DNA of 64,000 bases from Homalodisca vitripennis (lineage: Eukaryota > Arthropoda > Insecta > Hemiptera > Cicadellidae): the NCBI RefSeq assembly GCF_021130785.1, contig NW_025777414.1, forward strand, positions 55,997 to 119,996. The letters run 5' to 3'. Shown piece after piece: positions 36,245 to 50,212 of this stretch. Each line of letters opens with the position of its first letter. Positions within the stretch are counted from its first letter, which is position 1. Made by a program: the position numbers and the translations under genes. The notes under the pieces are model-generated. The model had not been told where the DNA came from. It saw only the letters and a program-made list of their open reading frames with translations, and made no database searches.

Positions 36245-38552
36245 ACTCGCCTTCGGCTCGCTGGGGGCTACGCCCCCAGGCCCCCAAAGTAGGTGCCTTA
36301 AATTCTGGGTTAAGAGGGATTTTGGTGATTAGTAAAATTCGGACATGAGGTCATGCCAGGAAATTCCCTGGGGGGAGGTTTAATGTTACCAAGGGTTAAG
36401 ACATCAGGGGGTATCTGGTCATACCAGGAACTTCCCAAGGGGGGTTAAGAGATTTGGTGATTAGTAAAATTCGGACATGAAGTCATGCCAGGAAATTCCT
36501 GGGGGGGTTTAATGTACTCAGGAGGTTATCAGGACATACCAGGAAATCCCCGGGAAGGGGGTTAATGTTACCGGGGGTTAATGACACACCCCAGGTCCCC
36601 TTTCGGGTGTTAGCCAAATTCGGGGATAAGCGGAATTCGGAATTAAATTGGACCTATTTTATTGAATTTTTCAGTTGTAATCAAAGTTTTGACTTTAATG
36701 GCATTTCACGGGTTAACCGTTAGAGATACAAGAAAAAGTGACTGGACCTTTCTTGTCGGAAATTTAATTTTGTCTTTCGATTTTATCCTCGGATTTGAGC
36801 TACGATCTCTCGTTTAGTCGGTACAACGCTTGGGATAGAAGTCTGCACTGGTCAGCTGTTGTGTAAACAGATTTAGTGTACTACCTTTATCAGATTATTA
36901 AGTTGATCAGGGGGTTTAATTTAATCAGGAGTTCATCAACCAAGAAATTCCCGGGAAAGAGGGTTTATGTTCTCGGGGGTTAAAGAACGCGTGGTACTTT
37001 TCTAGTAAATTTGTGTCTGGGCACGAGGAATTTTTATCAAAATAAAATGTTGATCAGGGGGTTTTAATTAATTCGGAAATTATCATTCCACGCCAGAGTT
37101 TTTGGCAATGAACTAATATTTCATAAAATAAAAAAAAAACACTCTGTCCCTATCTACTATTGAAGCTTCACTAACGCTCAGCCAACTCCCGATGTGGAGG
37201 GGAGTTTTAGTCACTCGTTAACGTAGTAATACAAGGTCAATATGGAACCAGCATGAATCGCACTAATTATAGTTGCAAAATTTAAAACGCCTAAAAGTGA
37301 CGACAAAGAATTAGCCATTTAGAGCATTTACCAGGCTTACGGAAAGATAAACGATAGAAAGCTGCTGGGCATTTTTTGTAGATCCTATCAATAGCTACTT
37401 ACAAAAAGTTTTACATTTAAGCTAGGGCCAACGGTTCGGCCACTATCGAGCACGAAACGTAAGTTTTTAAGTGGAATTTTCAATATAATCACGTTTTTAC
37501 GGCTAAATCATGGAAGATAGAGCAAAAGGTCAGTAGACCTTTTGTGTAGATCGCATTATTTTGTATTAAAATCAAATTTTTAATCTGGTCTAGAACTAAG
37601 ATTTTGTCTGAAATAGAGCCCAGAAAACAAAATCTCACGTAAAACTCAAAAATCAAAACTTTAAAACGCATTATGCGGCCAAACCGTTGATGATAGGGCA
37701 AAATGTTACTGAACTTTTTTTGTAGATCACGTGATTTCCTAAATCCAGTTGAAAACTTTTTTTGAGCTACGACCAACCGTCTAGCCGTTATCAAGCCCGG
37801 AATGTAAATTTGTAGGCGAAAATTTCCAAATATTTTCATTTAATCGCGTTTTTCGGTCAAACTAATGGAGATATAGTAAAAGGTCACTGAACCTTTTTTG
37901 TAGATCATATCATTTCCTAAATCTACCTTTTGTTTTATTTTGACCTCTGACCAATTGTTTCGCCGCTATCGACCCCAAAAACAAAGTTTTCACGTGAAAA
38001 TTACACAAATTTTGCACATAATCGCGTATTGCAGTCATACCGATGGAGATAGAGCAAAAAGTCACTGGACCTTTTCTGTAGATCGCGTAATTTGCTAATT
38101 TGATGGGTCAATCAGATTTGAGCTACGACCTACCGTTCGGCCACTATCAGGCTCGAAACTTTATTTTAAGCAAAAAAATCTCTGGAATGTCAAACATTCC
38201 CGCGTTTTGTCGCTTAACCACACGAGATAGGACAAAAAGTCACTGGACCTTTTTTGTAGTTCACTTCATTCCTGACTAACGATTTTTCGTCAGATTGAAG
38301 CTAGCTCCAACGGTTCACCCGCTATCAGGCTTACAAGAAATGCCTGCAGGGGTAAAGAATGCGCGATTTTTGAGGAATTCTTTTGAGGGGTTTAAAAGTA
38401 AAAAAGGCCGGTTTTCAGACTTTTCCTCCGGGTCATATTGTGAAAGGTACCTGCGTGCCAAATTTCAAGTTTCCAGCACTTCTAGAACTATGTTAGAATT
38501 TGTATACATATATCAGTCAGTCAGTTTCACATGCGGCTGTATAGTATATTAG
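36245..38552 (+). repeat. Satellite unit 3 (type A with long leader)
   Basis: 2,308 bp. A 468-bp leader part with its own G block runs straight into GGTTAACCGTTAGAGATAC at about 36711. This is the uninterrupted version of the sequence where leaderless units begin. The rest is type A, with five ~178-bp monomers. Confidence 0.85.
38295..38552 (+). other. Recurrent open frame in unit tail (type A example)
   Basis: An 85-codon frame spanning the last 258 bases of the unit, with MPAGVKNARF and AKFQVSSTSRTMLEFVY segments; the unit's final TAG is its stop. The same frame is open at 40134-40391 (A), 41800-42195 (B), 52302-52517 (hybrid), 57305-57547, 62061-62243 and 63648-63845 (D), despite clear sequence divergence between families. 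No known domain recognised. It has no start signal evidence and may be non-coding. Confidence 0.3.
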
Positions 38553-40391
38553 ATAACCGTTAGAGATACAAGAAAAAGTGAATGGACCTTTCTTGTCGGA
38601 AATTTAATTTTGTCTTTCGATTTTATCCTCGGATTTGAGCTACGATCTCTCGTTTAGTCGGTACAACGCTTGGGATAGAAGTCTGCACTGGTCAGCTGTT
38701 GTGTAAACAGATTTAGTGTACTACCTTTATCAGATTATTAAGTTGATCAGGGGGTTTAATTTAATCAGGAGTTCATCAACCAAGAAATTCCCGGGAAAGA
38801 GGGTTTATGTTCTCGGGGGTTAAAGAACGCGTGGTACTTTTCTAGTAAATTTGTGTCTGGGCACGAGGAATTTTTATCAAAATAAAATGTTGATCAGGGG
38901 GTTTTAATTAATTCGGAAATTATCATTCCACGCCAGAGTTTTGGCAATGAACTAATATTTCATAAAATAAAAAAAAAACACTCTGTCCCTATCTACTATT
39001 GAAGCTTCACTAACGCTCAGCCAACTCCCGATGTGGAGGGGAGTTTTAGTCACTCGTTAACGTAGTAATACAAGGTCAATATGGAACCAGCATGAATCGC
39101 ACTAATTATAGTTGCAAAATTTAAAACGCCTAAAAGTGACGACAAAGAATTAGCCATTTAGAGCATTTACCAGGCTTACGGAAAGATAAACGATAGAAAG
39201 CTGCTGGGCATTTTTTGTAGATCCTATCAATAGCTACTTACAAAAAGTTTTACATTTAAGCTAGGGCCAACGGTTCGGCCACTATCGAGCACGAAACGTA
39301 AGTTTTTAAGTGGAATTTTCAATATAATCACGTTTTACGGCTAAATCATGGAAGATAGAGCAAAAGGTCAGTAGACCTTTTGTGTAGATCGCATTATTTT
39401 GTATTAAAATCAAATTTTTAATCTGGTCTAGAACTAAGATTTTGTCTGAAATAGAGCCCAGAAAACAAAATCTCACGTAAAACTCAAAAAATCAAAACTT
39501 TAAAACGCATTATGCGGCCAAACCGTTGATGATAGGGCAAAATGTTACTGAACTTTTTTTGTAGATCACGTGATTTCCTAAATCCAGTTGAAAACTTTTT
39601 TTGAGCTACGACCAACCGTCTAGCCGTTATCAAGCCCGGAATGTAAATTTGTAGGCGAAAATTTCCAAATATTTTCATTTAATCGCGTTTTTCGGTCAAA
39701 CTAATGGAGATATAGTAAAAGGTCACTGAACCTTTTTTGTAGATCATATCATTTCCTAAATCTACCTTTTGTTTTATTTTGACCTCTGACCAATTGTTTC
39801 GCCGCTATCGACCCCAAAAACAAAGTTTTCACGTGAAAATTACACAAATTTTGCACATAATCGCGTATTGCAGTCATACCGATGGAGATAGAGCAAAAAG
39901 TCACTGGACCTTTTCTGTAGATCGCGTAATTTGCTAATTTGATGGGTCAATCAGATTTGAGCTACGACCTACCGTTCGGCCACTATCAGGCTCGAAACTT
40001 TATTTTAAGCAAAAAAATCTCTGGAATGTCAAACATTCCCGCGTTTTGTCGCTTAACCACACGAGATAGGACAAAAAGTCACTGGACCTTTTTTGTAGTT
40101 CACTTCATTCCTGACTAACGATTTTTCGTCAGATTGAAGCTAGCTCCAACGGTTCACCCGCTATCAGGCTTACAAGAAATGCCTGCAGGGGTAAAGAATG
40201 CGCGATTTTTGAGGAATTCTTTTGAGGGGTTTAAAAGTAAAAAAGGCCGGTTTTCAGACTTTTCCTCCGGGTCATATTGTGAAAGGTACCTGCGTGCCAA
40301 ATTTCAAGTTTCCAGCACTTCTAGAACTATGTTAGAATTTGTATACATATATCAGTCAGTCAGTTTCACATGCGGCTGTATAGTATATTAG
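38553..40391 (+). repeat. Satellite unit 4 (type A, leaderless)
   Basis: 1,839 bp. Essentially identical to the A part of unit 3. Includes a smaller G-poor block (about 38745-38830) with GATCAGGGGGTTT motifs. Confidence 0.88.
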
Positions 40392-42262
40392 ACTCGCCTT
40401 CGGCTCGCTGGGGGCTACGCCCCCAGGCCCCCATTTGGGTGTTGGCTAAATTCGGGGATAAGCGTAGTTCGGTGATTGGTTGAATTCAGACGTGAAGTTT
40501 CCAAATTTTATGTATCCGTTCTCGAGAATCTTACGGGTCGTAATGCTTCGCTAACGCTCAGCCAAAAGATGTGTGGTGTATAATATTAATCAATTGATGT
40601 GGTAGAAGAGTTAAGTTATGTGTTTGTGAAATTTGGAGACAAGAAGAATTTGGTTTTAACCAAAGTCAGAGGACGTATGTATACCATAGTTTAATTTTCC
40701 GGATTTACCCCAAACTTTTGACTTTGAGGGCGTTTTGCGGCTTAACCGTTAGAGATACGTGAAAAAGTGACTGGACCTTTCTTGTCGAAAATTTAATTTT
40801 ATCTTTCGATTCCGTCGTCAGATTTTAGCTGCTACCTTTGGTTTAGCCAGGAATGAGCTCGGAAGAAAAGTTTGCACAGGTCAGCTATCGTGAATTGTTT
40901 ATTATAAACGTAATAAAAACAGACCTTAAAAGGCAGTATTTTAAGTTGAACAGTTGGTTTAATATCATAAGGAGATTATCTAGTCAAAGCCAGGAAATTT
41001 CTCTGGGTGGGGTTAATTGTTACCGGGGGGTTAAACACATCAGGGGGTTTAATTTACTCAGGAGGTTATCTGGTCATACCAGGAAATCCTCGGAGGGGGG
41101 TTAATGTTACCGGGGGCTAATGACACACCTGTCCCTATTTTAGACGGTGTTGTGTCGGTGAACAAAATAAAAATTTATTCTGTCCCTATCTACTATTGAC
41201 GCATAGCTAACGCTCAGCCAACTTATTATGTGGGGTTGTTATTCACTCGTTAACCTAGCAAAGCCTGAATCCTGATTGAATTACACAAATATTAGTCACA
41301 TATAGGCCTAATATATATTTAAAACTCCAAAAATTTCCAATTCACGACAAATATTTTGCTATTTATCGCGTTTTCAGGCTTATTAAAGTACATACAGCAA
41401 AACGTTACTGGACTTTTTTTTGTAGAACACGTCGTTTACTAAAACTTATAAGTCGCATTTTTGGAGCTACGACCAACCGTTTAGCCGCTATCAAGCCCGG
41501 AATGTAAATTTGTAGGCGAAAATTTCAAAATATTTTCACTTAATCGCGTTTTGCGGTCAAACTAATGGAGATATATTAAAAAGTCACTCAACCCTTTTTG
41601 TAGATCATATTATTTCCTAAATCTAACCTTTGTTTTATTTTGACTTCCGACCAATGGTTTTGCCGCTATCGACACCAAAAACAAAATGTTCACGTAAATA
41701 TTACACATAAATTGCACATAACCACGTTTTTCGGCCAAACCAATGCAGATAGGGCAAAAAGTCACTGGACCTTTTCTGTAGATCACGTAATTTGCTAATT
41801 TGATGGGTCAATCAGATTTGAGCTACAACCTACCGTTCGGCCGCTATCGGGCTCGAAACTTTATTTTAAGCGAAAAAATCTCTGGAATGTCAAATGTTCA
41901 AGCGTTTTGTCGCTTAACCATGGAAGATAGAGCAAAAGGTCACTGGACCTTTTTTGTAGTTCACTTCATTCCTGACCATGAATTTTTCGTCAGATCCGAA
42001 GCTAGCTCGAACGGTTCGCCCGCTATCGGGCTTACAAAAAATGCCTACAGGGGTGAAGAATGCGCGATTTTTGGGAATTTTTTTGAGGGATTTAAAAGTA
42101 AAAAAGTCCGGTTTTCAGACTTTTCTGTTGGTTACACGACAAAAGGTACCCGGGTGCTAAATTTCAAGTTTCCAGCACTTCTAGAACTATGTTAGAATTT
42201 GTATACATCCATCAGTGAGTGAGTGAGTGAGTGGTTTCACATGCGGCTGTATATAATATAGG
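40392..42262 (+). repeat. Satellite unit 5 (type B with leader)
   Basis: 1,871 bp. A 350-bp leader part joins the monomer region at GCGGCTTAACCGTTAGAG (about 40738). A short G block lies at about 40985-41120. The tail ends in (GTGA)n only, with no GTCA, and with ATAATATAGG in place of GTATATTAG. Confidence 0.85.
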
Positions 42263-44106
42263 ATAACCGTTAGAGATACAAGAAAAAGTGAATGGACCTT
42301 TCTTGTCGGAAATTTAATTTTGTCTTTCGATTTTATCCTCGGATTTGAGCTACGATCTCTCGTTTAGTCGGTACAACGCTTGGGATAGAAGTCTGCACTG
42401 GTCAGCTGTTGTGTAAACAGATTTAGTGTACTACCTTTATCAGATTATTAAGTTGATCAGGGGGTTTAATTTAATCAGGAGTTCCATCAACCAAGAAATT
42501 CCCGGGAAAGAGGGTTTATGTTCTCGGGGGTTAAAGAACGCGTGGTACTTTTCTAGTAAATTTGTGTCTGGGCACGAGGAATTTTTTATCAAAATAAAAT
42601 GTTGATCAGGGGGTTTTAATTAATTCGGAAATTATCATTCCACGCCAGAGTTTTGGCAATGAACTAATATTTCATAAAATAAAAAAAAACACTCTGTCCC
42701 TATCTACTATTGAAGCTTCACTAACGCTCAGCCAACTCCCGATGTGGAGGGGAGTTTTAGTCACTCGTTAACGTAGTAATACAAGGTCAATATGGAACCA
42801 GCATGAATCGCACTAATTATAGTTGCAAAATTTAAAACGCCTAAAAGTGACGACAAAGAATTAGCCATTTAGAGCATTTACCAGGCTTACGGAAAGATAA
42901 ACGATAGAAAGCTGCTGGGCATTTTTTGTAGATCCTATCAATAGCTACTTACAAAAAGTTTTACATTTAAGCTAGGGCCAACGGTTCGGCCACTATCGAG
43001 CACGAAACGTAAGTTTTTAAGTGGAATTTTCAATATAATCACGTTTTAACGGCTAAATCATGGAAGATAGAGCAAAAGGTCAGTAGACCTTTTGTGTAGA
43101 TCGCATTATTTTGTATTAAAATCAAATTTTTTAATCTGGTCTAGAACTAAGATTTTGTCTGAAATAGAGCCCAGAAAACAAAATCTCACGTAAAACTCAA
43201 AAATCAAAACTTTAAAACGCATTATGCGGCCAAACCGTTGATGATAGGGCAAAATGTTACTGAACTTTTTTTGTAGATCACGTGATTTCCTAAATCCAGT
43301 TGAAAACTTTTTTTGAGCTACGACCAACCGTCTAGCCGTTATCAAGCCCGGAATGTAAATTTGTAGGCGAAAATTTCCAAATATTTTCATTTAATCGCGT
43401 TTTTTCGGTCAAACTAATGGAGATATAGTAAAAGGTCACTGAACCTTTTTTGTAGATCATATCATTTCCTAAATCTACCTTTTGTTTTATTTTGACCTCT
43501 GACCAATTGTTTTCGCCGCTATCGACCCCAAAAACAAAGTTTTCACGTGAAAATTACACAAATTTTGCACATAATCGCGTATTGCAGTCATACCGATGGA
43601 GATAGAGCAAAAAGTCACTGGACCTTTTCTGTAGATCGCGTAATTTGCTAATTTGATGGGTCAATCAGATTTGAGCTACGACCTACCGTTCGGCCACTAT
43701 CAGGCTCGAAACTTTATTTTAAGCAAAAAAATCTCTGGAATGTCAAACATTCCCGCGTTTTGTCGCTTAACCACACGAGATAGGACAAAAAGTCACTGGA
43801 CCTTTTTTGTAGTTCACTTCATTCCTGACTAACGATTTTTCGTCAGATTGAAGCTAGCTCCAACGGTTCACCCGCTATCAGGCTTACAAGAAATGCCTGC
43901 AGGGGTAAAGAATGCGCGATTTTTGAGGAATTTTTTTGAGGGGTTTAAAAGTAAAAAAGGCCGGTTTTCAGACTTTTTCCTCCGGGTCATATTGTGAAAG
44001 GTACCTGCGTGCCAAATTTCAAGTTTCCAGCACTTCTAGAACTATGTTAGAATTTGTATACATATATCAGTCAGTCAGTTTCACATGCGGCTGTATAGTA
44101 TATTAG
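42263..44106 (+). repeat. Satellite unit 6 (type A, leaderless)
   Basis: 1,844 bp. Same as unit 4 apart from a few one-base insertions. It follows a B unit, as unit 9 does. Confidence 0.88.
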
Positions 44107-46453
44107 ACTCGCCTTCGGCTCGCTGGGGGCTACGCCCCCAGGCCCCAAAGTAGGTGCCTTAAATTCTGGGTTAAGAGTGGAATTTTGGTGATTAGTAAAA
44201 TTTTTTTTTTTCGGACATGAGGTCATTGCCAGGAAAATTCCCTGGGGGAGGTTTAATGTTACCAAGGGTTAAGACATCAGGGGTCAAGGTATCTGGTCAT
44301 ACCAGGAACTTCCCAAGGGGGGTTAAGAGATTTGGTGATTAGTAAAAAATTCGGACATGAAGTCATGCCAGGAAATTCCTGGGGGGGTATTAAATGTACT
44401 CAGGAGGTTATCAGGACATACCAGGAAATCCCCGGGAAGGGGGTTAATGTTTTACCTGGGGTTAATGACACACCCCAGGTCCCCTTTCGGGTGTTAGCCA
44501 AATTCGGGGATAAGCGGAATTCGGAAAATTAAATTGGACCTATTTTATTGAATTTTTCAGTTGTAATCAAAGTTTTGACTTTAATGGCATTCTCACGGGT
44601 TAAAACCGTTAGAGATACAAGAAAAAGTGAATGGACCTTTCTTGTCGGAAATTTAATTTTGTCTTTCGATTTTATCCTCGGATTTGAGCTACGATCTCTC
44701 GTTTAGTCGGTACAACGCTTGGGATAGAAGTCTGCACTGGTCAGCTGTTGTGTAAACAGATTTAGTGTACTACCTTTATCAGATTATTAAGTTGATCAGG
44801 GGGTTTAATTTAATCAGGAGTTCATCAACCAAGAAATTCCCGGGAAAGAGGGTTTATGTTCTCGGGGGTTAAAGAACGCGTGGTACTTTTCTAGTAAATT
44901 TGTGTCTGGGCACGAGGAATTTTTATCAAAATAAAATGTTGATCAGGGGGTTTTAATTAATTCGGAAATTATCATTCCACGCCAGAGTTTTGGCAATGAA
45001 CTAATATTTCATAAAATAAAAAAAAACACTCTGTCCCTATCTACTATTGAAGCTTCACTAACGCTCAGCCAACTCCCGATGTGGAGGGGAGTTTTAGTCA
45101 CTCGTTAACGTAGTAATACAAGGTCAATATGGAACCAGCATGAATCGCACTAATTATAGTTGCAAAATTTAAAACGCCTAAAAAGTGACGACAAAGAATT
45201 AGCCATTTAGAGCATTTACCAGGCTTACGGAAAGATAAACGATAGAAAGCTGCTGGGCATTTTTTGTAGATCCTATCAATAGCTACTTACAAAAAGTTTT
45301 AACATTTAAGCTAGGGCCAACGGTTCGGCCACTATCGAGCACGAAACGTAAGTTTTTTAAGTGGAATTTTCAATATAATCACGTTTTACGGCTAAATCAT
45401 GGAAGATAGAGCAAAAGGTCAGTAGACCTTTTTGTGTAGATCGCATTATTTTGTATTAAAAATCAAATTTTTAATCTGGTCTAGAACTAAGATTTTGTCT
45501 GAAATAGAGCCCAGAAAACAAAATCTCACGTAAAACTCAAAAATCAAAACTTTTAAAACGCATTATGCGGCCAAACCGTTGATGATAGGGCAAAATGTTA
45601 CTGAACTTTTTTTGTAGATCACGTGATTTCCTAAATCCAGTTGAAAACTTTTTTTGAGCTACGACCAACCGTCTAGCCGTTATCAAGCCCGGAATGTAAA
45701 TTTGTAGGCGAAAATTTCCAAATATTTTCATTTAATCGCGTTTTTTCGGTCAAACTAATTGGAGATATAGTAGTAAAAGGTCACTGAACCTTTTTTGTAG
45801 ATCATATCATTTCCTAAATCTACCTTTTGTTTTATTTTGACCTCTGACCAATTGTTTCGCCGCTATCGACCCCAAAAACAAAGTTTTCACGTGAAAATTA
45901 CACAAATTTTGCACATAATCGCGTATTGCAGTCATACCGATGGAGATAGAGCAAAAAGTCACTGGACCTTTTCTGTAGATCGCGTAATTTGCTAATTTGA
46001 TGGGTCAATCAGATTTGAGCTACGACCTACCGTTCGGCCACTATCAGGCTCGAAACTTTATTTTAAGCAAAAAAAATCTCTGGAATGTCAAACATTCCCG
46101 CGTTTTGTCGCTTAACCACACGAGATAGGACAAAAAGTCACTGGACCTTTTTTGTAGTTCACTTCATTCCTGACTAACGATTTTTCGTCAGATTGAAGCT
46201 AGCTCCAACGGTTCACCCGCTATCAGGCTTACAAGAAATGCCTGCAGGGGTAAAGAATGCGCGATTTTTGAGGAATTCTTTTGAGGGGTTTAAAAGTAAA
46301 AAAAGGCCGGTTTTCAGACTTTTCCTCCGGGTCATATTGTGAAAGGTACCTGCGTGCCAAATTTCAAGTTTCCAGCACTTCTAGAACTATGTTAGAATTT
46401 GTATACATATATCAGTCAGTCCAGTTTCACATGCGGCCTGTATAGTATATTAG
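44107..46453 (+). repeat. Satellite unit 7 (type A with long leader)
   Basis: 2,347 bp, 39 bp longer than its twin unit 3. The extra bases are scattered, many in homopolymers (for example a run of T before CGGACATGA near 44200-44213). Confidence 0.85.
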
Positions 46454-48341
46454 ACTCGCCTTCGGCTCGCTGGGGGCTACGCCCCCAGGCCCCCATTTGG
46501 GTGTTGGCTTAAATTCGGGGATAAGCGTAGTTCGGTGATTGGTTGAATTCAGACGTGAAGTTTCCAAATTTTATGTATCCGTTTCTCGAGAATCTTACGG
46601 GTCGTAATGCTTCGCTAACGCTCAGCCAAAAGATGTGTGGTGTATAATATTAATCAATTGATGTGGTAGAAGAGTTAAGTTATGTGTTTGTTGAAATTTG
46701 GAGACAAGAAGAATTTGGTTTTAACCAAAGTCAGAGGACGTATGTATACCATAGTTTAATTTTCCGGATTTACCCAAACTTTTGACTTTGAAGGGCGTTT
46801 TGCGGCTTAACCGTTAGAGATACGTGAAAAAGTGACTGGACCTTTCTTGTCGAAAATTTAATTTTATCTTTCGATTCCGTCGTCAGATTTTAGCTGCTAC
46901 CTTTGGTTTTAGCCAGGAATGAGCTCGGAAGAAAAGTTTGCACAGGTCAGCTATCGTGAATTGTTTATTATAAACGTAATAAAAACAGACCTTAAAAGGC
47001 AGTATTTTAAGTTGACCAGTTGGTTTAATATCATAAGGAGATTATCTAGTCAAGCCAGGAAATTCTCTGGGGGGGGTTAATGTTACCGGGGGGTTAACAC
47101 ATCAGGGGGTTTAATTTACTCAGGAGGTTATCTGGTCATACCAGGAAATCTCGGAGGGGGGTTAATGTTTACCGGGGGCTAATGACACACCTGTCCCTAT
47201 TTTAGACGGTGTTGTGTCGGTGAACAAAATAAAAATTTATTCTGTCCCTATCTACTATTGACGCATAGCTAACGCTCAGCCAACTTATTATGTGGGGTTG
47301 TATTCACTCGTTAACCTAGCAAAGCCTGAATCCTGATTGAATTACACAACATATTAGTCACATATAGGCCTAATATATATTTAAAACTCCAAAAATTTCC
47401 AATTCACGACAAATATTTTGCTATTTATCGCGTTTTCAGGCTTATTAAAGTACATACAGCAAAACGTTACTGGACTTTTTTTTGTAGAACACGTCGTTTA
47501 CTAAAACTTATTAAGTCGCATTTTTGGAGCTACGACCAACCGTTTAGCCGCTATCAAGCCCGGAATGTAAATTTGTAGGCGAAAATTTCAAAATATTTTC
47601 ACTTAATCGCGTTTTGCGGTCAAACTAATGGAGATATGTATTAAAAAAGTCACTCAACCCTTTTTTGTAGATCATATGTATTATCCTAAATCTAACCTTT
47701 GTTTTATTTTGACTTCCGACCAATTGGTTTTGCCGCTATCGACACCAAAAACAAATATGTTCACGTAAATATTACACATAAATTGCACATAACCACGTTT
47801 TTTCGGCCAAAAACCAATGCATGATAGGGCAAAAAGTCCACTGGACCTTTTCTGTAGATCACGTAATTTTGCTAATTTGATTGGTCAATCAGATTTGAGC
47901 TACAACCTACCGTTCGGCCGCTATCGGGCTCGAAACTTTATTTTAAGCGAAAAAATCTCTGGAATGTCAAATGTTCAAGCGTTTTGTCGCTTAACCATGG
48001 AAGATAGAGCAAAAGGTCACTGGACCTTTTTTGTAGTTCACTTCATTCCTGACCATGAATTTTTCGTCAGATCCGAGCTAGCTCGAACGGTTCGCACCGC
48101 TATCGGGCTTACAAAAAATGCCTACAGGGGTGAAGAATGCGCGATTTTTGGGAATTTTTTTGAGGGATTTAAAAGTAAAAAAGTCCGGTTTTCAGACTTT
48201 TCCTGTTGGTTACACGACAAAAGGTACCCGGGTGCTAAATTTCAAGTTTCCAGCACTTCTAGAACTATGTTAGAATTTGTATACATCCGATCAGTGAGTG
48301 AGTGAGTGAGTGGTTTCACATGCGGCTGTATATAATATAGG
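46454..48341 (+). repeat. Satellite unit 8 (type B with leader)
   Basis: 1,888 bp. Twin of unit 5 with scattered insertions, such as ATATGTATT for ATATATT near 47635. It gains a chance 162-codon frame at 47817-48305 through these insertions. Confidence 0.85.
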
Positions 48342-50212
48342 ATAACCGTTAGAGATACAAGAAAAAGTGAATGGACCTTTCTTGTCGGAAATTTAAATTT
48401 GTCTTTCGATTTTTATCCTCGGATTTGAGCTACGATCTCTCGTTTAGTCGGTACAACGCTTGGATAGAAGTCTGCACTGGTCAGTGTTGCAGCTGTTGTG
48501 TAAACAGATTTAGTGTACTACCTTTATCAGATTATTAAGTTGATCAGGGGGGTTTAATTTTAATCAGGAGTTTCATCAACCAAGAAATTCCCGGGAAAGA
48601 GGGTTTATGTTCTCGTGGGGGTGTAAAGAACGCGTGGTACTTTTCTAGTAAATTTGTGTCTGGGCACGAGGAATTTTTATCAAAATAAAATGTTGATCAG
48701 GGGGTTTTAATTAATTCGGAAATTATCATTCCACGCCAGAGTTTTGGCAATGAACTAATATTTCATAAAATAAAAAAAAAAACACTCTGTCCCTATCTAC
48801 TATTGAAGCTTCACTAACGCTCAGCCAACTCCCGATGTGGAGGGGAGTATTAGTACACTCGTTAACGTAGTAATACAAGGGTCAATATGGAACCAGCATG
48901 AATCGCACTAATTATAGTTGCAAAATTTAAAACGCCTAAAAGTGACGACAAAGAATTAGCCATTTAGAGCATTTACCAGGCTTACGGAAAGATAAACGAT
49001 AGAAAGCTGCTGGGCATTTTTTGTAGATCCTATCAATAGCTACTTACAAAAAGTTTTACATTTAAGCTAGGGCCAACGGTTCGGCCACTATCGAGCACGA
49101 AACGTAAGTTTTTAAGTGGAATTTTCAATATAATCACGTTTTACGGCTAAATCATGGAAGATAGAGCAAAAGGTCAGTAGACCTTTTGTGTAGATCGCAT
49201 TATTTTGTATTAAAAATCAAATTTTTAATCTGGTCTAGAACTAAGATTTTTGTCTGAAATAGAGCCCAGAAAACAAAATCTCACGTAAAAACTCAAAAAT
49301 CAAAAACTTTAAAAACGCATTATGCGGCCAAACCGTTGATGATAGGGCAAAATGTTACTGAACTTTTTTGTAGATCACGGTGATTTCCTAAATCCAGTTG
49401 AAAACTTTTTTTGAGCTACGACCAACCGTCTAGCCGTTATCAAGCCCGGAATGATAAATTTGTAGGCGAAAATTTCCAAATAATTTTCATTTAATCGCGT
49501 TTTTCGGTCAAACTAATGGAGATATAGTAAAAGGTCACTGAACCTTTTTTGTAGATCATATCATTTCCTAAATCTACCTTTTGTTTTATTTTGACCTCTG
49601 ACCAATTGTTTTCGCCGCTATCGACCCAAAAACAAAGTTTTCCACGTGAAAATTACACAAATTTTTGCACATAATCGCGTATTGCAGTCCATACCGATGG
49701 AGATAGAGCAAAAAGTCACTGGAACCTTTTCTGTAGATCGCGTAATTTGCTAATTTGATGGGTCAATCAGATTTGAGCTACGACCTACCGTTCGGCCACT
49801 ATCAGGCTCGAAACTTTATTTTAAGCAAAAAAATCTCTGGAATGTCAAACATTCCCGCGTTTTGTCGCTTAACCACACGAGATAGGACAAAAAGTCACTG
49901 GACCTTTTTTGTAGTTCACTTCATTCCTGACTAAAACGATTTTTCGTCAGATTGAAGCTAGCTCCAACGGTTCACCCGCTATCAGGCTTACAAGAAATGC
50001 CTGCAGGGGTAAAGAATGCGCGATTTTTTGAGGAATTCTTTTGAGGGGTTTAAAAGTAAAAAAGGCCGGTTTTCAGACTTTTCCTCCGGGTCATATTGTG
50101 AAAGGTACCTGCGTGCCAAATTTCAAGTTTCCAGCACTTTCTAGAACTATGTTAGAATTTGTATACATATATCAGTCAGTCAGTTTCACATGCGGCTGAT
50201 ATAGTATATTAG
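48342..50212 (+). repeat. Satellite unit 9 (type A, leaderless)
   Basis: 1,871 bp. Twin of unit 6, about 30 bp longer through dispersed small insertions. Confidence 0.85.

Noticed and set aside
47817..48305. 162-codon open frame in unit 8
   Set aside because: It exists only because noisy insertions join frames. The cleaner twin unit 5 has a shorter frame.
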